Below are positions 46,806 to 57,000 of a DNA stretch of 64,000 bases, piece after piece. A model generated the notes under the pieces. The model saw only the letters and a program-made list of their open reading frames with translations, made no database searches and was not told where the DNA came from. How positions within the stretch are numbered: position 1 is the first letter of the stretch; each line of letters starts with the position of its first letter. This stretch comes from Sphingomonas sp. KR3-1 (GTDB lineage Bacteria > Pseudomonadota > Alphaproteobacteria > Sphingomonadales > Sphingomonadaceae), in NCBI RefSeq assembly GCF_040049295.1, contig NZ_JBDZDQ010000002.1:62001-126000 (forward strand), read 5' to 3'. The position numbers and the translations under genes are program-made.

Positions 46806-46834
46806 AAAAGACCGGGCCTCGAGCCCGGCCTTTT
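46806..46834. terminator. Rho-independent terminator behind lacI
   Basis: Arms AAAAGaCCGGGC and GCCCGGcCTTTT around CTCGA, with A and T tracts on the two sides, so it can work in both directions. It would end the lacI transcript 120 bases after its stop codon. Confidence 0.82.
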
Positions 46835-46849
46835 CTAACCCACCCCTAA

Positions 46850-46870
46850 CCCCTCCCTTGCAGGGAGGGG
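46850..46870. repeat. Perfect inverted repeat CCCCTCCC/GGGAGGGG
   Basis: Eight-base perfect arms with a 5-base loop (TTGCA). Probably part of the same repeat or terminator cluster. Confidence 0.7.
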
Positions 46871-46902
46871 CATAAGTCCGGCGTTTCAGCGACTAACCCA
46901 GG

Positions 46903-46922
46903 ATCCCGGCTTTCGCCGGGAT
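46903..46922. repeat. Sphingomonad-type palindromic repeat (ATCCCGG/CCGGGAT)
   Basis: ATCCCGG at 46903-46909, loop CTTTCG, CCGGGAT at 46916-46922, flanked by GAC. This TCATCCCGGCGAAAGCCGGGA-like element is widespread between genes in sphingomonads and related alphaproteobacteria. Confidence 0.7.
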
Positions 46923-46956
46923 GACGGATATGAGGCGGGATGATCGGCATGGCGCC

Positions 46957-47994
46957 CTAGGTATCGCGGACGACGATCTCGGTGGGGAGCGTGGTCGAGC
47001 GCGCGCGGCCGCCATCGACCTGCTGCATCAGCTTCTCGACGAGCAGCGCGCCGGCGACGTCGGTCTTCTGGTTGATCGTGGTGATCGCCGGGCTGAAATG
47101 CGCGGCCGGCGGGATGTTGTTGTAGCCGACCACCGAATAATCGCGCGGCGCGGCGAGGCCGCGCTCCTTGAATGCGCCGATCACGGCCATGGCGGCGGTG
47201 TCGGAGAAGGCGAAGACGGCATCGGGCTGGCGGCCGGCGGCGAGATAGGCAGTGACCGTGTCGGCGGTGGCGTGAAAGGCCATCGAGGCGATCGGCAGGA
47301 AGTCGATCGTGACCTCGTCATGCCCCTTGGCGGCGGCGCAGAGCCCCTCGTAGCGCAGGCGCAGCTCCTCGTGGCGGATGTCGCCGACGAACAGCCAGTG
47401 CTTGCGCTGCTTCGCCAGGAAGTGCCGGCCCGCCAGCTCGCCGCCGAGGAAATTGTCGCTGCCGATCGCGCAATAGCCCGCATCGCCGGCAACCGCGCCC
47501 CAGACGACGAGCGGCACGTCGGCGCGGCCGAGCTCGCGCAGCATCGCGTCGCGCGTGCCCTGGCCGAGAACGATGAACCCGTCGGCCCCGCGCGCCTGGT
47601 AGAAGTCGCGAAAGGCGCGGACGTCCTCGAGGCCGGGCGGCGAGAGCAGCAGGTCCTGGTTGCGGATCGACAGCGCCTCGGACACGCCAGCGAGCAGCTC
47701 GAAGATGAAGGGATCGCCGATCGCGCCGTGCCGGTGCGAGCCGAAATCGAGCATGACGGCGACGGTGTTGGTGCGGGTGTGGCGCAGCTTGGCGGCGTTG
47801 CGATTGACCGCATAGCCATGGGCCTGGGCCACCGCCATCACCCGCTCGCGGGTCTCCTCGGTCACCAGCGGGCTGCCGTTGAGGACGCGCGAGACGGTGG
47901 GCGTGGAGACCTGCGCCAGCCGGGCGATATCCTGCATGGTGAGCCGAGCGCCAGGCTTGGCGGGGCGTTCCCGGGTGGCGTTCTTCTTCGTCAT
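46957..47994 (-). CDS. LacI-family transcriptional regulator
   Basis: A 345-residue regulator. HTH at residues about 18-60 (LTMQDIARLAQVSTPTVSRVLNG), hinge (RNAAKLRHTRTNTVAVML), then a periplasmic-binding-like sensor domain (GAIGDPFIFELLAGVSEAL, GADGFIVLGQG, YSVVGYNN, TTINQKTDVAG). It is likely the controller of locus 1; two candidate operators lie before GH65 and the TonB receptor. The inducer is likely a sugar or sugar phosphate from the pathway (inference). Confidence 0.94.
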   Translation of the reverse strand: MTKKNATRERPAKPGARLTMQDIARLAQVSTPTVSRVLNGSPLVTEETRERVMAVAQAHGYAVNRNAAKLRHTRTNTVAVMLDFGSHRHGAIGDPFIFELLAGVSEALSIRNQDLLLSPPGLEDVRAFRDFYQARGADGFIVLGQGTRDAMLRELGRADVPLVVWGAVAGDAGYCAIGSDNFLGGELAGRHFLAKQRKHWLFVGDIRHEELRLRYEGLCAAAKGHDEVTIDFLPIASMAFHATADTVTAYLAAGRQPDAVFAFSDTAAMAVIGAFKERGLAAPRDYSVVGYNNIPPAAHFSPAITTINQKTDVAGALLVEKLMQQVDGGRARSTTLPTEIVVRDT

Positions 47995-48204
47995 CGTAAC
48001 GCCTTATTGCCTGACAATCGCGCCGCATCAAACGGAACGCGTGCGATCTGCAAGAAAGGCATTTCAGACAGGGCGAGCTTGCCCGCCTTCCTGGAATACT
48101 GACTTACTCGAAAGTCAGTATTGACTCCTTCCCGGCGCCGATGCCATGTTTCGCCCGATCGCGGAACAGCGCCACCAAAGGCGCGGCGGCGACAAGGAGG
48201 GGAT
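47995..48204. promoter_or_regulatory. Divergent region between lacI and TonB receptor 2
   Basis: 210 bases with a long inverted repeat at 48095-48122 that abuts a TTGACT sequence (48121-48126), a possible -35 element of the receptor promoter. Confidence 0.6.
48095..48122. promoter_or_regulatory. Perfect 11-bp inverted repeat, likely regulator operator
   Basis: Arms AATACTGACTT (48095-48105) and AAGTCAGTATT (48112-48122) with six bases between. It lies 83 bases before the TonB receptor start and its right arm overlaps a TTGACT -35-like hexamer at 48121. Its length and geometry suit a TetR-family operator. The TetR gene follows the receptor at 50591. Confidence 0.72.
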
Positions 48205-50523
48205 ATGAACCGATTGGCCTACACGACCTCGCTGCTTGCCCTGGCGGCAGCGGCCACGCCCGCTGCCGCGCAAACCGCGGCCACAAATGCTACCGCGCAG
48301 ACTGCCGCGCCGGACCAGACTGCACCCGCATCCAAGGACCAGGCCGGCGAGGCGCATGATCCGGACGGAATCATCGTCACCGCGACGCGGCGCAACGAGC
48401 GGCTCCAGGACATTCCGCTCAGCGTCACGGCCTTTTCGCAGGAAGAGCTGACGCAGAAGGGCATTGTCGGCTTCGAGGGCATCGCGCGCGAGACGCCGGG
48501 CGTCGCGCTCAACAAGGCGAGCGACAACAATGCCCGCTTCACCACGCGCGGCATCTCGACCAATGGCTGGGGCGCGGGGCTGCAGACGACCACGACGGTC
48601 TATCTCGACGAGCTGCCGCTCACCACGATCGGCAACTCGATCACGCTCGATTCCAACCTGTACGACGTCGAGCGGGTGGAATTCCTGCGCGGACCGCAGG
48701 GGACGCTGTTCGGATCGGGCTCGCTCTCGGGCGCGCTGCGCATCCTGACCAAGAGCCCGAATTTGAAGGACTTCGACGCCTCCGGCCTGGTCGATATCGG
48801 CTGGACGCCCGATGGCGGCGGCATCCGCCAGCGCTACAATGGCATGCTCAACGTGCCGCTGGTGACCGACAAGATCGCGCTGCGCGCCGTCGGCTATTAC
48901 CGGCACGAGGACGGCTATATCGACAATATCGGCACCGGCCAGAAGAACGCCAACACGCTCAAGGGCTATGGCGGCCGCGCGGCGCTGCTGTTCAAGCCCA
49001 GCGACCGGCTCAGCATCAAGCTGATGGGCGCATACGAGAATAGCGGCCCCGAGGACGCCTCGATGGTCACGCCGTCGCTGGGCGACCGCAAGCGCTACAG
49101 CCTGCGCCCGGACCGCTACACCTCCGAGACGCAGATCTACAACGGCACGATCGATTACGACTTCGACTTCGCGCATCTGGTCAGCTCGTCGACCTGGTCG
49201 GTGAACAAGGGCGATTTCGACGTCGACCTGGGCGGCACCTTCGGCGCGACGCTGCCGATCCCGTTCCTGATGGACGACGACTACCAGACCAAGACCTTCG
49301 TCCAGGAGACGCGGCTGGTCTCCAAGTCGAGCGGGCGCGGGCTCGATTGGGTGATCGGCGGCTTCTACATGCACCGCGACCTCGATCTGGCCGGGCGCTA
49401 CCAGTCGACCCCGGCGTACCTCACCGCCAAGGGCATCACCGGGCTGACCGATTCGGTGTTCCAGGCGTTCGGCAGCAACACCAAGAACTACGAGCTCGCC
49501 GGCTTTGGCGAGCTGACCTATCACCTGACCGACCAGCTCTCGGTCAGCGGCGGGCTGCGCTACGGCAAGTACGGCGCGACGGTGACGACCAATCCGGGCT
49601 TCAACACCGCCTATTTCACCTATGCGCTGTTCGGCATCGCCGGGCCGCTGGCGATCGTGCCCAATGGCGCGTCGACCGCCAAATACCCCTCGGCCGAGCG
49701 GGCATCGTGGAAGGCGAGCCTGACCTGGCGCCCATCGCGCGACCTGACCACCTATGCCACGGTCTCGACCGGCTATCGCACGCCGGTGTACAATGCGCGG
49801 GCCGGCAGCGTCAGCGTGATCAATCCCGCCGACCTGGTGATCCCGACCGGCGCGACCTCGGACAACCTGACCAACTACGAAGTCGGCGTGAAGGGGCGCT
49901 GGCTGGGCGGGCGGCTGACTGCGGCGCTGGCCGCCTATTATATCGACTGGCGCAACATCCAGGTGCAGGCGAACCGGCTGTCGGACTCGGTGCAGTTCGC
50001 CACCAATGTCGGCGCGGCGCGCAGCCAGGGCCTGGAGGCGGAGATCAGCTTCACCCCGACCACGGGGCTGACCTTCGGGCTGAACGGGTCGCTCAACGAC
50101 GCCAAGGTGACCAAGCTCTCGCAGCAGGAATCGCAGATCTCGGGCGCGGTGCTCGACCAGCGGCTGTCCTCGCCGCATGTCCAGGGCTCGTTCTTCGGCA
50201 CCTACAGCTACGGTTTGGGCGGCAGCGCCAAGGGCTTCAGCAGCTTCCAGATCCAGCATGTCGGGTCGTTCCCCAACATGTTCCCCAACACGCCGGGGAC
50301 CCTGGGGGTGCGCAGCCCGCTCTACGACTTCACCGACACCTATACGGTCATCGGCCTGCAGACCGGCGTGACGGTGAAGGACGTCAACGTCACGCTCTAT
50401 GTCGAGAATCTCGGCAACAGCCGGGCAGTGACCTACATCCATCCCGAAGCATTCGTGTACAGCCGCTATGCGATCCTGCGGCCGCGCACCTTCGGCGTGC
50501 GCCTTGGCTACAACCTGTGGTGA
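48205..50523 (+). CDS. TonB-dependent receptor (acid-catabolism locus)
   Basis: A 772-residue receptor. Start at 48205 is fixed by AAGGAGGGGAT. Signal peptide ends ATPAAAQ. TonB-box-like IIVTATRRNERLQDIPLSVTAF, plug (FEGIARETPGVALNK, VERVEFLRGPQGTLFG), barrel with typical terminal segments and final Trp (GVRLGYNLW), the kind of aromatic end expected for outer-membrane insertion. The DIPLSVTAF type is common in sphingomonads beside genes for hydrophobic-acid or aromatic catabolism. Substrate unknown; neighbours suggest a carboxylic acid activated by CoA ligation. Confidence 0.93.
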   Translation: MNRLAYTTSLLALAAAATPAAAQTAATNATAQTAAPDQTAPASKDQAGEAHDPDGIIVTATRRNERLQDIPLSVTAFSQEELTQKGIVGFEGIARETPGVALNKASDNNARFTTRGISTNGWGAGLQTTTTVYLDELPLTTIGNSITLDSNLYDVERVEFLRGPQGTLFGSGSLSGALRILTKSPNLKDFDASGLVDIGWTPDGGGIRQRYNGMLNVPLVTDKIALRAVGYYRHEDGYIDNIGTGQKNANTLKGYGGRAALLFKPSDRLSIKLMGAYENSGPEDASMVTPSLGDRKRYSLRPDRYTSETQIYNGTIDYDFDFAHLVSSSTWSVNKGDFDVDLGGTFGATLPIPFLMDDDYQTKTFVQETRLVSKSSGRGLDWVIGGFYMHRDLDLAGRYQSTPAYLTAKGITGLTDSVFQAFGSNTKNYELAGFGELTYHLTDQLSVSGGLRYGKYGATVTTNPGFNTAYFTYALFGIAGPLAIVPNGASTAKYPSAERASWKASLTWRPSRDLTTYATVSTGYRTPVYNARAGSVSVINPADLVIPTGATSDNLTNYEVGVKGRWLGGRLTAALAAYYIDWRNIQVQANRLSDSVQFATNVGAARSQGLEAEISFTPTTGLTFGLNGSLNDAKVTKLSQQESQISGAVLDQRLSSPHVQGSFFGTYSYGLGGSAKGFSSFQIQHVGSFPNMFPNTPGTLGVRSPLYDFTDTYTVIGLQTGVTVKDVNVTLYVENLGNSRAVTYIHPEAFVYSRYAILRPRTFGVRLGYNLW

Positions 50524-50534
50524 GGCGCGCGCGC

Positions 50535-50558
50535 ATCGGCCGGGGCATCCGCCCCGGC
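50535..50558 (+). terminator. GC-rich hairpin after TonB receptor
   Basis: Arms CGGCCGGGGC (50535-50544) and GCCCCGGCCG (50549-50558), loop ATCC, 11 bases after the receptor stop. No T tract, so it may be a partial terminator or processing hairpin before tetR. Confidence 0.65.
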
Positions 50559-50590
50559 CGCGCAACTCCGGGGAGCAGGCGTTGACGCAT

Positions 50591-51334
50591 ATGTTGCGGG
50601 ACGGCACCGTCCCGAAGATGAGCAGCATCGATCGAGCAGAGCCGGACGCGGCCCCGGCAGCCCCGCGCCCGCGCAACCACAAGGCGCGCGTGCGCGAGGA
50701 ATCGATCGAGCGCATCCTCGATGCCGCCGAGCAGCTGTTCGCCGAGTTCGGCTATCACGGCGTGACGGTGAAGGACGTCGCCAAGCGCATCGGGGTCAGC
50801 TCGGCGCTGATCCACTATCATTTCGACGGCAAGGAAAGCATCTACGAGGCGATCTGGGCCCGCAAGGCGCCGATCTCCGCGCACAACCGGCTCGCGGCGA
50901 TGCGCCGCTATGCCGAGGAAGCCGGCGACAACGTCACCGTCGAAGGCGCGCTGGCCGCCTGGATCGAGCCGGACCTGAACGTCCATATCGAGAATCACGA
51001 CTATTGGGCGGCGATCGGCAAGATCAGCGCGCAGGCGAACAGTGCCGCGGGCTGGGGCGCCGAGAAGATGACCAAATATTACAACCCCGTCGTGCTCGCG
51101 CTGATCGACCTGCTCAAGAAGGCGATGCCCGATTGCGACGAGGCGACGATCTTCTGGGGCTATCACTTCCTGTCGGGCGCGATGACGCACAACATGGCGC
51201 AGACCGGACGGCTCGACGAGCTCTCGCACGGCCTGTGCACCTCGGACGATTTCGCTTCGATCAAGCGGCACATGGCGAAGTTCATGGCCGCCGGCTTCCA
51301 CGCCATCTGCCAGGGGCCGTCCCAGGGCAGATAG
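50591..51334 (+). CDS. TetR-family transcriptional regulator
   Basis: A 247-residue regulator. After a disordered N-terminal 40 residues come RILDAAEQLFAEFGYHGVTV and KDVAKRIGVSSALIHYHF, a clear TetR HTH, then a helical ligand domain. TTG 50582 (with GGAG six bases upstream) and ATG 50618 are alternative starts; 50591 is given as a compromise. It probably controls the receptor and the acyl-CoA genes that follow, likely through the inverted repeat at 48095 (inference). The effector could be an acyl-CoA. Confidence 0.86.
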   Translation: MLRDGTVPKMSSIDRAEPDAAPAAPRPRNHKARVREESIERILDAAEQLFAEFGYHGVTVKDVAKRIGVSSALIHYHFDGKESIYEAIWARKAPISAHNRLAAMRRYAEEAGDNVTVEGALAAWIEPDLNVHIENHDYWAAIGKISAQANSAAGWGAEKMTKYYNPVVLALIDLLKKAMPDCDEATIFWGYHFLSGAMTHNMAQTGRLDELSHGLCTSDDFASIKRHMAKFMAAGFHAICQGPSQGR

Positions 51335-51415
51335 GCACGCACAACCCGACCCGGCGCTCCCCTCTGCAGCATGGCGCTGCGGGGAACGGCGTGCTGCGTC
51401 CCGAAGAGGTACCGA

Positions 51416-53022
<1,607 letters not shown>

Positions 53023-53026
<4 letters not shown>

Positions 53027-53805
53027 GCGGGGCGCTTGGCGGATTGTTCGACCTGACCGGCCGCGTGGCGATCGTCACCGGCGGCTCGCGCGGGCTCGGG
53101 CTGCAGGTCGCCCGCGCGCTCGGCGAATATGGCGCATCGCTGGCGATCGTCGCGCGCCGGCAGACGGAGCTGGATGCCGCGGTCGAGGCGCTGGCTGAAG
53201 CGGGATATACCGCGAGCGGCTTCGCCGTCGATCTCGGCACGCCGGCCGCGGCAGTGGAGCTGACCGAGCGCGTGCTCGCCCAGTTCGGGCGGATCGACGT
53301 GCTGGTGAACAATGCGGGGGCCACCTGGGGCGCGCCTGCGGAAGCCTATCCGCTCGAGGGCTGGAACAAGGTGATCGACCTCAACGTCACCGGCCTGTTC
53401 CTGCTCACCCAGGCAGTGGCGCGCACGGCGTTCCTGCCGCAGGGCAAGGGCGCGGTGGTCAACGTCGCGTCGATCGAGGGGCTGCTCGGCCATCATCCCG
53501 ACCGGCTCGGCACGATCGCCTACAACACCGCCAAGGGCGCGGTGATCAACATGACCCGCGCGCTCGCCGCCGAATGGGGGCCGCGCGGCATCCGGGTCAA
53601 CGCGCTGGCGCCGGGCTTCTTCCCCTCCAAGATGACCGCGGCGACGCTTGACGCGCACGGGGCCGAGATGCTGCACCAGACTCCGCTCGGCAAGCTGGGC
53701 GGCGAGACCGACCTGATGGGGCCCGCGCTCCTCCTCGCCTCCGATGCCGGGGGCCATATCACCGGCCAGACCATCGTCGTCGATGGCGGCATGACCATCG
53801 TTTGA
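53023..53805 (+). CDS. Short-chain dehydrogenase/reductase
   Basis: A 260-residue SDR. NAD(P) motif VTGGSRGLGLQVARAL, NNAG in DVLVNNAGATWG, the Ser in NVASIEGLLGHH, and YNTAKGAV for catalytic Tyr and Lys. ALAPGFFPSKMT and the final VVDGGMTIV are typical. Likely oxidises or reduces a hydroxyacyl or keto intermediate in the same pathway. ATGA overlap with the ligase gene. Confidence 0.93.
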
Positions 53806-53815
53806 AGGTAACCCC

Positions 53816-55537
53816 ATGCTGCTCGACCGTCGCGATATCGACTTCCTGCTCCACGACTGGCTGAACGCCAGCGCGCTGGCCGACCGCGCGACTGTGGATG
53901 CAATCCTCGACTTGTCGGAGAAGCTCGCCGCCGAGCAGTTCCTGCCGCATTACAAGCGCAGCGACGTGGAGGAGCCGTGGCTCGACGAGGCGGGGCAGGT
54001 CCATATCTGTCCGGCGATCGGCGAGGCGCTGGCGCATTATGCCGAGCTCGGCCTGTTCGCCGCGGGCTTTCCGGAGGAACAGGGCGGGCTCGGGCTGCCC
54101 TATCTGGTCTGTGCGGCGTCCTTCGCGTTCTTCGCCGCGGCCAATGTCGCGACCGCGGCCTATCCGATGCTCACCGTCGCCAATGCGCGGCTGATCGCGG
54201 CCTTTGGCAGCGAGGTGCAGTTCGAGGCCTTTGCCCGGCCCGAGATCGAGGGGCGCTGGTTCGGGACGATGTGCCTGTCCGAGCCCCAAGCCGGATCGAG
54301 CCTCGCCGATGTGCGCACCCGAGCGGTGGCGGACGGGGAGGACCTGCTCGGCGCGCGCTACCGGCTGACCGGCAACAAGATGTGGATCTCGGGCGGCGAC
54401 CAGGATGCGAGCGGCAACATCGTCCATCTCGTGCTCGCCAAGGTGCCCGATGCCGCGGGCGTTCTGCCGGAGGGGACCGCGGGCATCTCGCTGTTCATCG
54501 TGCCCAAGATCCTGCCCGACGGCAGCCGCAACGACGTGCGCGTCGCCGGGCTCAACCACAAGATGGGCTATCGCGGCACCGCCAATTGCCTGCTCAATTT
54601 CGGCGAAGAGGGCGGGGCGACCGGCTGGATCGTCGGCGCGCCGGGCGAGGGGCTGCGCCAGATGTTCCAGATGATGAACGAAGCGCGGATCGGCGTCGGC
54701 ATCGGCGCGGCGGCGCTCGGCTATCGCAGCTATCTGCTCTCCGCGCGCTATGCCCGCGAGCGGCTGCAGGGCCGGTCGGCCGGGGTGCGCAGCGGCGCGC
54801 CGGTGGCGATCATCGAGCATGCCGATGTGCGCCACATGCTGCTGCGGCAGAAAGCCTATGTGGAAGGCGCGATGGCGCTCTGCCTCTATTGCGCGCGGCT
54901 GGTCGATACCGCCGAGGACAATGGAGAGGATGCCGCGCTGCTCGGCCTGCTCACCCCCGTCGCCAAGACCTGGCCATCCGAGCATGGCCTTGCCGCCAAC
55001 GACATCGCGATCCAGATCCATGGCGGCTACGGCTATACGCGCGACTTCGATGTCGAGCAGTTGTGGCGCGACAACCGGCTGAACCCGATCCACGAGGGCA
55101 CCACCGGCATCCAGGCGATCGACCTGCTCGGCCGCAAGATCCTGGGTGATGGATCGGGGCTGCCGGTGCTGAGCCTGCGGATTGCGCAGGCAGTGAAGGC
55201 GGCGCGCGCGGTGCCGGCGCTCGCGCGGCATGCCGATGCGCTTTCGGCATCGCTGCAGCGCGTGACCGACACGATCGAGCTGCTGCGCGGTGGCAATCGC
55301 GCCGCGGCCGCGGACAATGCCACGGCATTCCTCCAGGCGTTCGGCCAGGTCGTGCTGGCCTGGCTGTGGCTCGAGCAGGCGGTCGTGGCCGATGCGGTGG
55401 GCGGCGAGATGGCCGAGGGCAAGCTGCGCGCCTGCCGCTATTTCTTCGAATGCGAGCTGCCCAGGGCCGACCTGTTGCTCGGCTTCGTCGCCTCGGGGAG
55501 CGATGTCGCGTCAGGCGCGCCGACGCGGATCTTCTAG
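53816..55537 (+). CDS. Acyl-CoA dehydrogenase (long, DmdC-like layout)
   Basis: A 573-residue flavoprotein. FAD/substrate motif CLSEPQAGSSLADVRTRA, GNKMWISGGDQD, RIGVGIGAAALGYRSYL, and IHGGYGYTRDFDVEQLWRD then IHEGTTGIQAIDLLGRKIL with the catalytic Glu. The extra C-terminal 120 residues are those of the long acyl-CoA dehydrogenases such as 3-methylmercaptopropionyl-CoA dehydrogenases. It introduces a double bond in the acyl-CoA formed by the ligase. The stop TAG shares the CTAG palindrome with the stop of the convergent transporter gene. Confidence 0.93.
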   Translation: MLLDRRDIDFLLHDWLNASALADRATVDAILDLSEKLAAEQFLPHYKRSDVEEPWLDEAGQVHICPAIGEALAHYAELGLFAAGFPEEQGGLGLPYLVCAASFAFFAAANVATAAYPMLTVANARLIAAFGSEVQFEAFARPEIEGRWFGTMCLSEPQAGSSLADVRTRAVADGEDLLGARYRLTGNKMWISGGDQDASGNIVHLVLAKVPDAAGVLPEGTAGISLFIVPKILPDGSRNDVRVAGLNHKMGYRGTANCLLNFGEEGGATGWIVGAPGEGLRQMFQMMNEARIGVGIGAAALGYRSYLLSARYARERLQGRSAGVRSGAPVAIIEHADVRHMLLRQKAYVEGAMALCLYCARLVDTAEDNGEDAALLGLLTPVAKTWPSEHGLAANDIAIQIHGGYGYTRDFDVEQLWRDNRLNPIHEGTTGIQAIDLLGRKILGDGSGLPVLSLRIAQAVKAARAVPALARHADALSASLQRVTDTIELLRGGNRAAAADNATAFLQAFGQVVLAWLWLEQAVVADAVGGEMAEGKLRACRYFFECELPRADLLLGFVASGSDVASGAPTRIF

Positions 55538-57000
55538 GCTTCGCGCACCCGGAGCGTCGCCAGCGCGGCGAGCAGCATCACTGCGGCGGCGATCGCCATC
55601 GTCCAGATCGGCTGACCCGGGAACAGGTGGCGCATCACCGTGCCGATCACCGTCGCCACCAGCAGCTGGGGAATGACGACGAAGACGTTGAACAGGCCCA
55701 TGTACACGCCGAGCTTTGCCTGGGGCAGCGCCGAGGCGAGGATCGCATAGGGCATGGCGAGGATCGAGGCCCAGGCCACGCCGATGCCGATCTCGGCGAG
55801 GAGCAGCGCCTGCGGGTCGCGGATCACCAGGAAGCTCGCATAGCCGAGCGCGCCGAGCGCGAGCGCGATCGCATGCGTCCTCACCTTGCCGAGGCGACGG
55901 GCGAGGGGGCGGAGCACGAACAGCGCAGCGAGCGTGGCGACGGCATTGTAGGCGGCGAAGAGGATGCCGACCCAGTTGCCGGCCTCGTTATAGCCGGCGC
56001 TGCTGCTGTCGGGCGCGTGGAAGACATATTGGGCGACCACCGGCGTGGTGTAGATCCACATGATGAACAGCGCGGACCAGCTGAAGAACTGGACCAGCGC
56101 GAGCCGCTTCATCACCGCCGGCATGCCCGAGAAATCGGCCATCAGGTCGCCGAGCAGCCCGGTGCCGCTGGTCAGCGCCGTGACGATCCTGGCGGCGCCA
56201 TAGGCGGCGAGCAGCCCGGCGAGGAGGTAGAGTTCCTTCTCGAGCCCTAGCGCGAAGACCAGCAGGCCGAGCACCGCGCCGCCGATGAGCCAGGGCAGGC
56301 CGGCGCCGGCCTTGGCGGGCGGGGCCGGTTGCGGCGCGGGGGCGGGGCCGTCGAACGCCAGGATCTCGCCGGGGGAATGTTCGCGGGTGGTGAGCACGGT
56401 CCACAGCACCGCCAGCAGCAGCGCCGCGCCGCCGAGGTAGAAGCTCCAGCGCACCGTGTCGGGCAGGCCGCCGCCGGGGGCGGCATTGGACACGCCGAGA
56501 TGGTCGAGCAACCAGGGAGTGGCGGAGCCCATCACCGCGCCTGCGCCGATGAACGCGGTCTGGATCGCATAGCCGGCAGTGTGCTGTTCCTTGTCGAGCA
56601 TGTCGCCGACAAAGGCGCGGAACGGCTCCATCGAGACGTTGAGCGATGCGTCGAGTATCCAGAGCAGCAGCGCCGCGGCGAGCAGCGCCGGCGCGTTGGG
56701 CATGGCGACCAGCGCCAGCGTCGCCAGCACCGCGCCGGCGAGGAAATAGGGGCGGCGGCGGCCGAAGCGGCCCCAGGTCCGGTCCGAATAATGGCCGATG
56801 ATCGGCTGGACCAGCAGCCCGGTCAGCGGCGCGGCGATCCACAGCAAGGCGAGGTCGTCGATGCTCTCGCCGAGCGACTGGAAGACTCGGCTCATGTTCG
56901 CGTTCTGCAGCGCGAAGCCGATCTGGATGCCCAGGAAGCCGAAGCTGATGTTCCACAGCCCGGCAAATCCCTGGCGCGGGCGGCCCGCCGATGTCGTCAC
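55534..57000 (-). CDS. MFS sugar transporter, SLC45/maltose-type (locus 2)
   Basis: A 488-residue, 12-helix transporter starting at GTG 57000, overlapping the GH97 stop (GTGA). The motif PIIGHYSDRTWGRFGRRRPYF is typical of the sucrose/maltose (MalY-like) branch. It is the last gene of the coupled starch operon and imports glucose or maltose made by the periplasmic enzymes. Family is similar to Caulobacter MalY (from memory, not compared). Confidence 0.87.
   Translation of the reverse strand: MTTSAGRPRQGFAGLWNISFGFLGIQIGFALQNANMSRVFQSLGESIDDLALLWIAAPLTGLLVQPIIGHYSDRTWGRFGRRRPYFLAGAVLATLALVAMPNAPALLAAALLLWILDASLNVSMEPFRAFVGDMLDKEQHTAGYAIQTAFIGAGAVMGSATPWLLDHLGVSNAAPGGGLPDTVRWSFYLGGAALLLAVLWTVLTTREHSPGEILAFDGPAPAPQPAPPAKAGAGLPWLIGGAVLGLLVFALGLEKELYLLAGLLAAYGAARIVTALTSGTGLLGDLMADFSGMPAVMKRLALVQFFSWSALFIMWIYTTPVVAQYVFHAPDSSSAGYNEAGNWVGILFAAYNAVATLAALFVLRPLARRLGKVRTHAIALALGALGYASFLVIRDPQALLLAEIGIGVAWASILAMPYAILASALPQAKLGVYMGLFNVFVVIPQLLVATVIGTVMRHLFPGQPIWTMAIAAAVMLLAALATLRVREA

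Larger units (their letters stand above)
46611..46956. promoter_or_regulatory. Control region upstream of GH65-pgmB, with three hairpins
   Basis: 346 bases between lacI and GH65. From the GH65 side it holds the operator candidate at 46651, then three stable hairpins (46806-46834, 46850-46870, 46903-46922). No gene was found. Confidence 0.68.
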
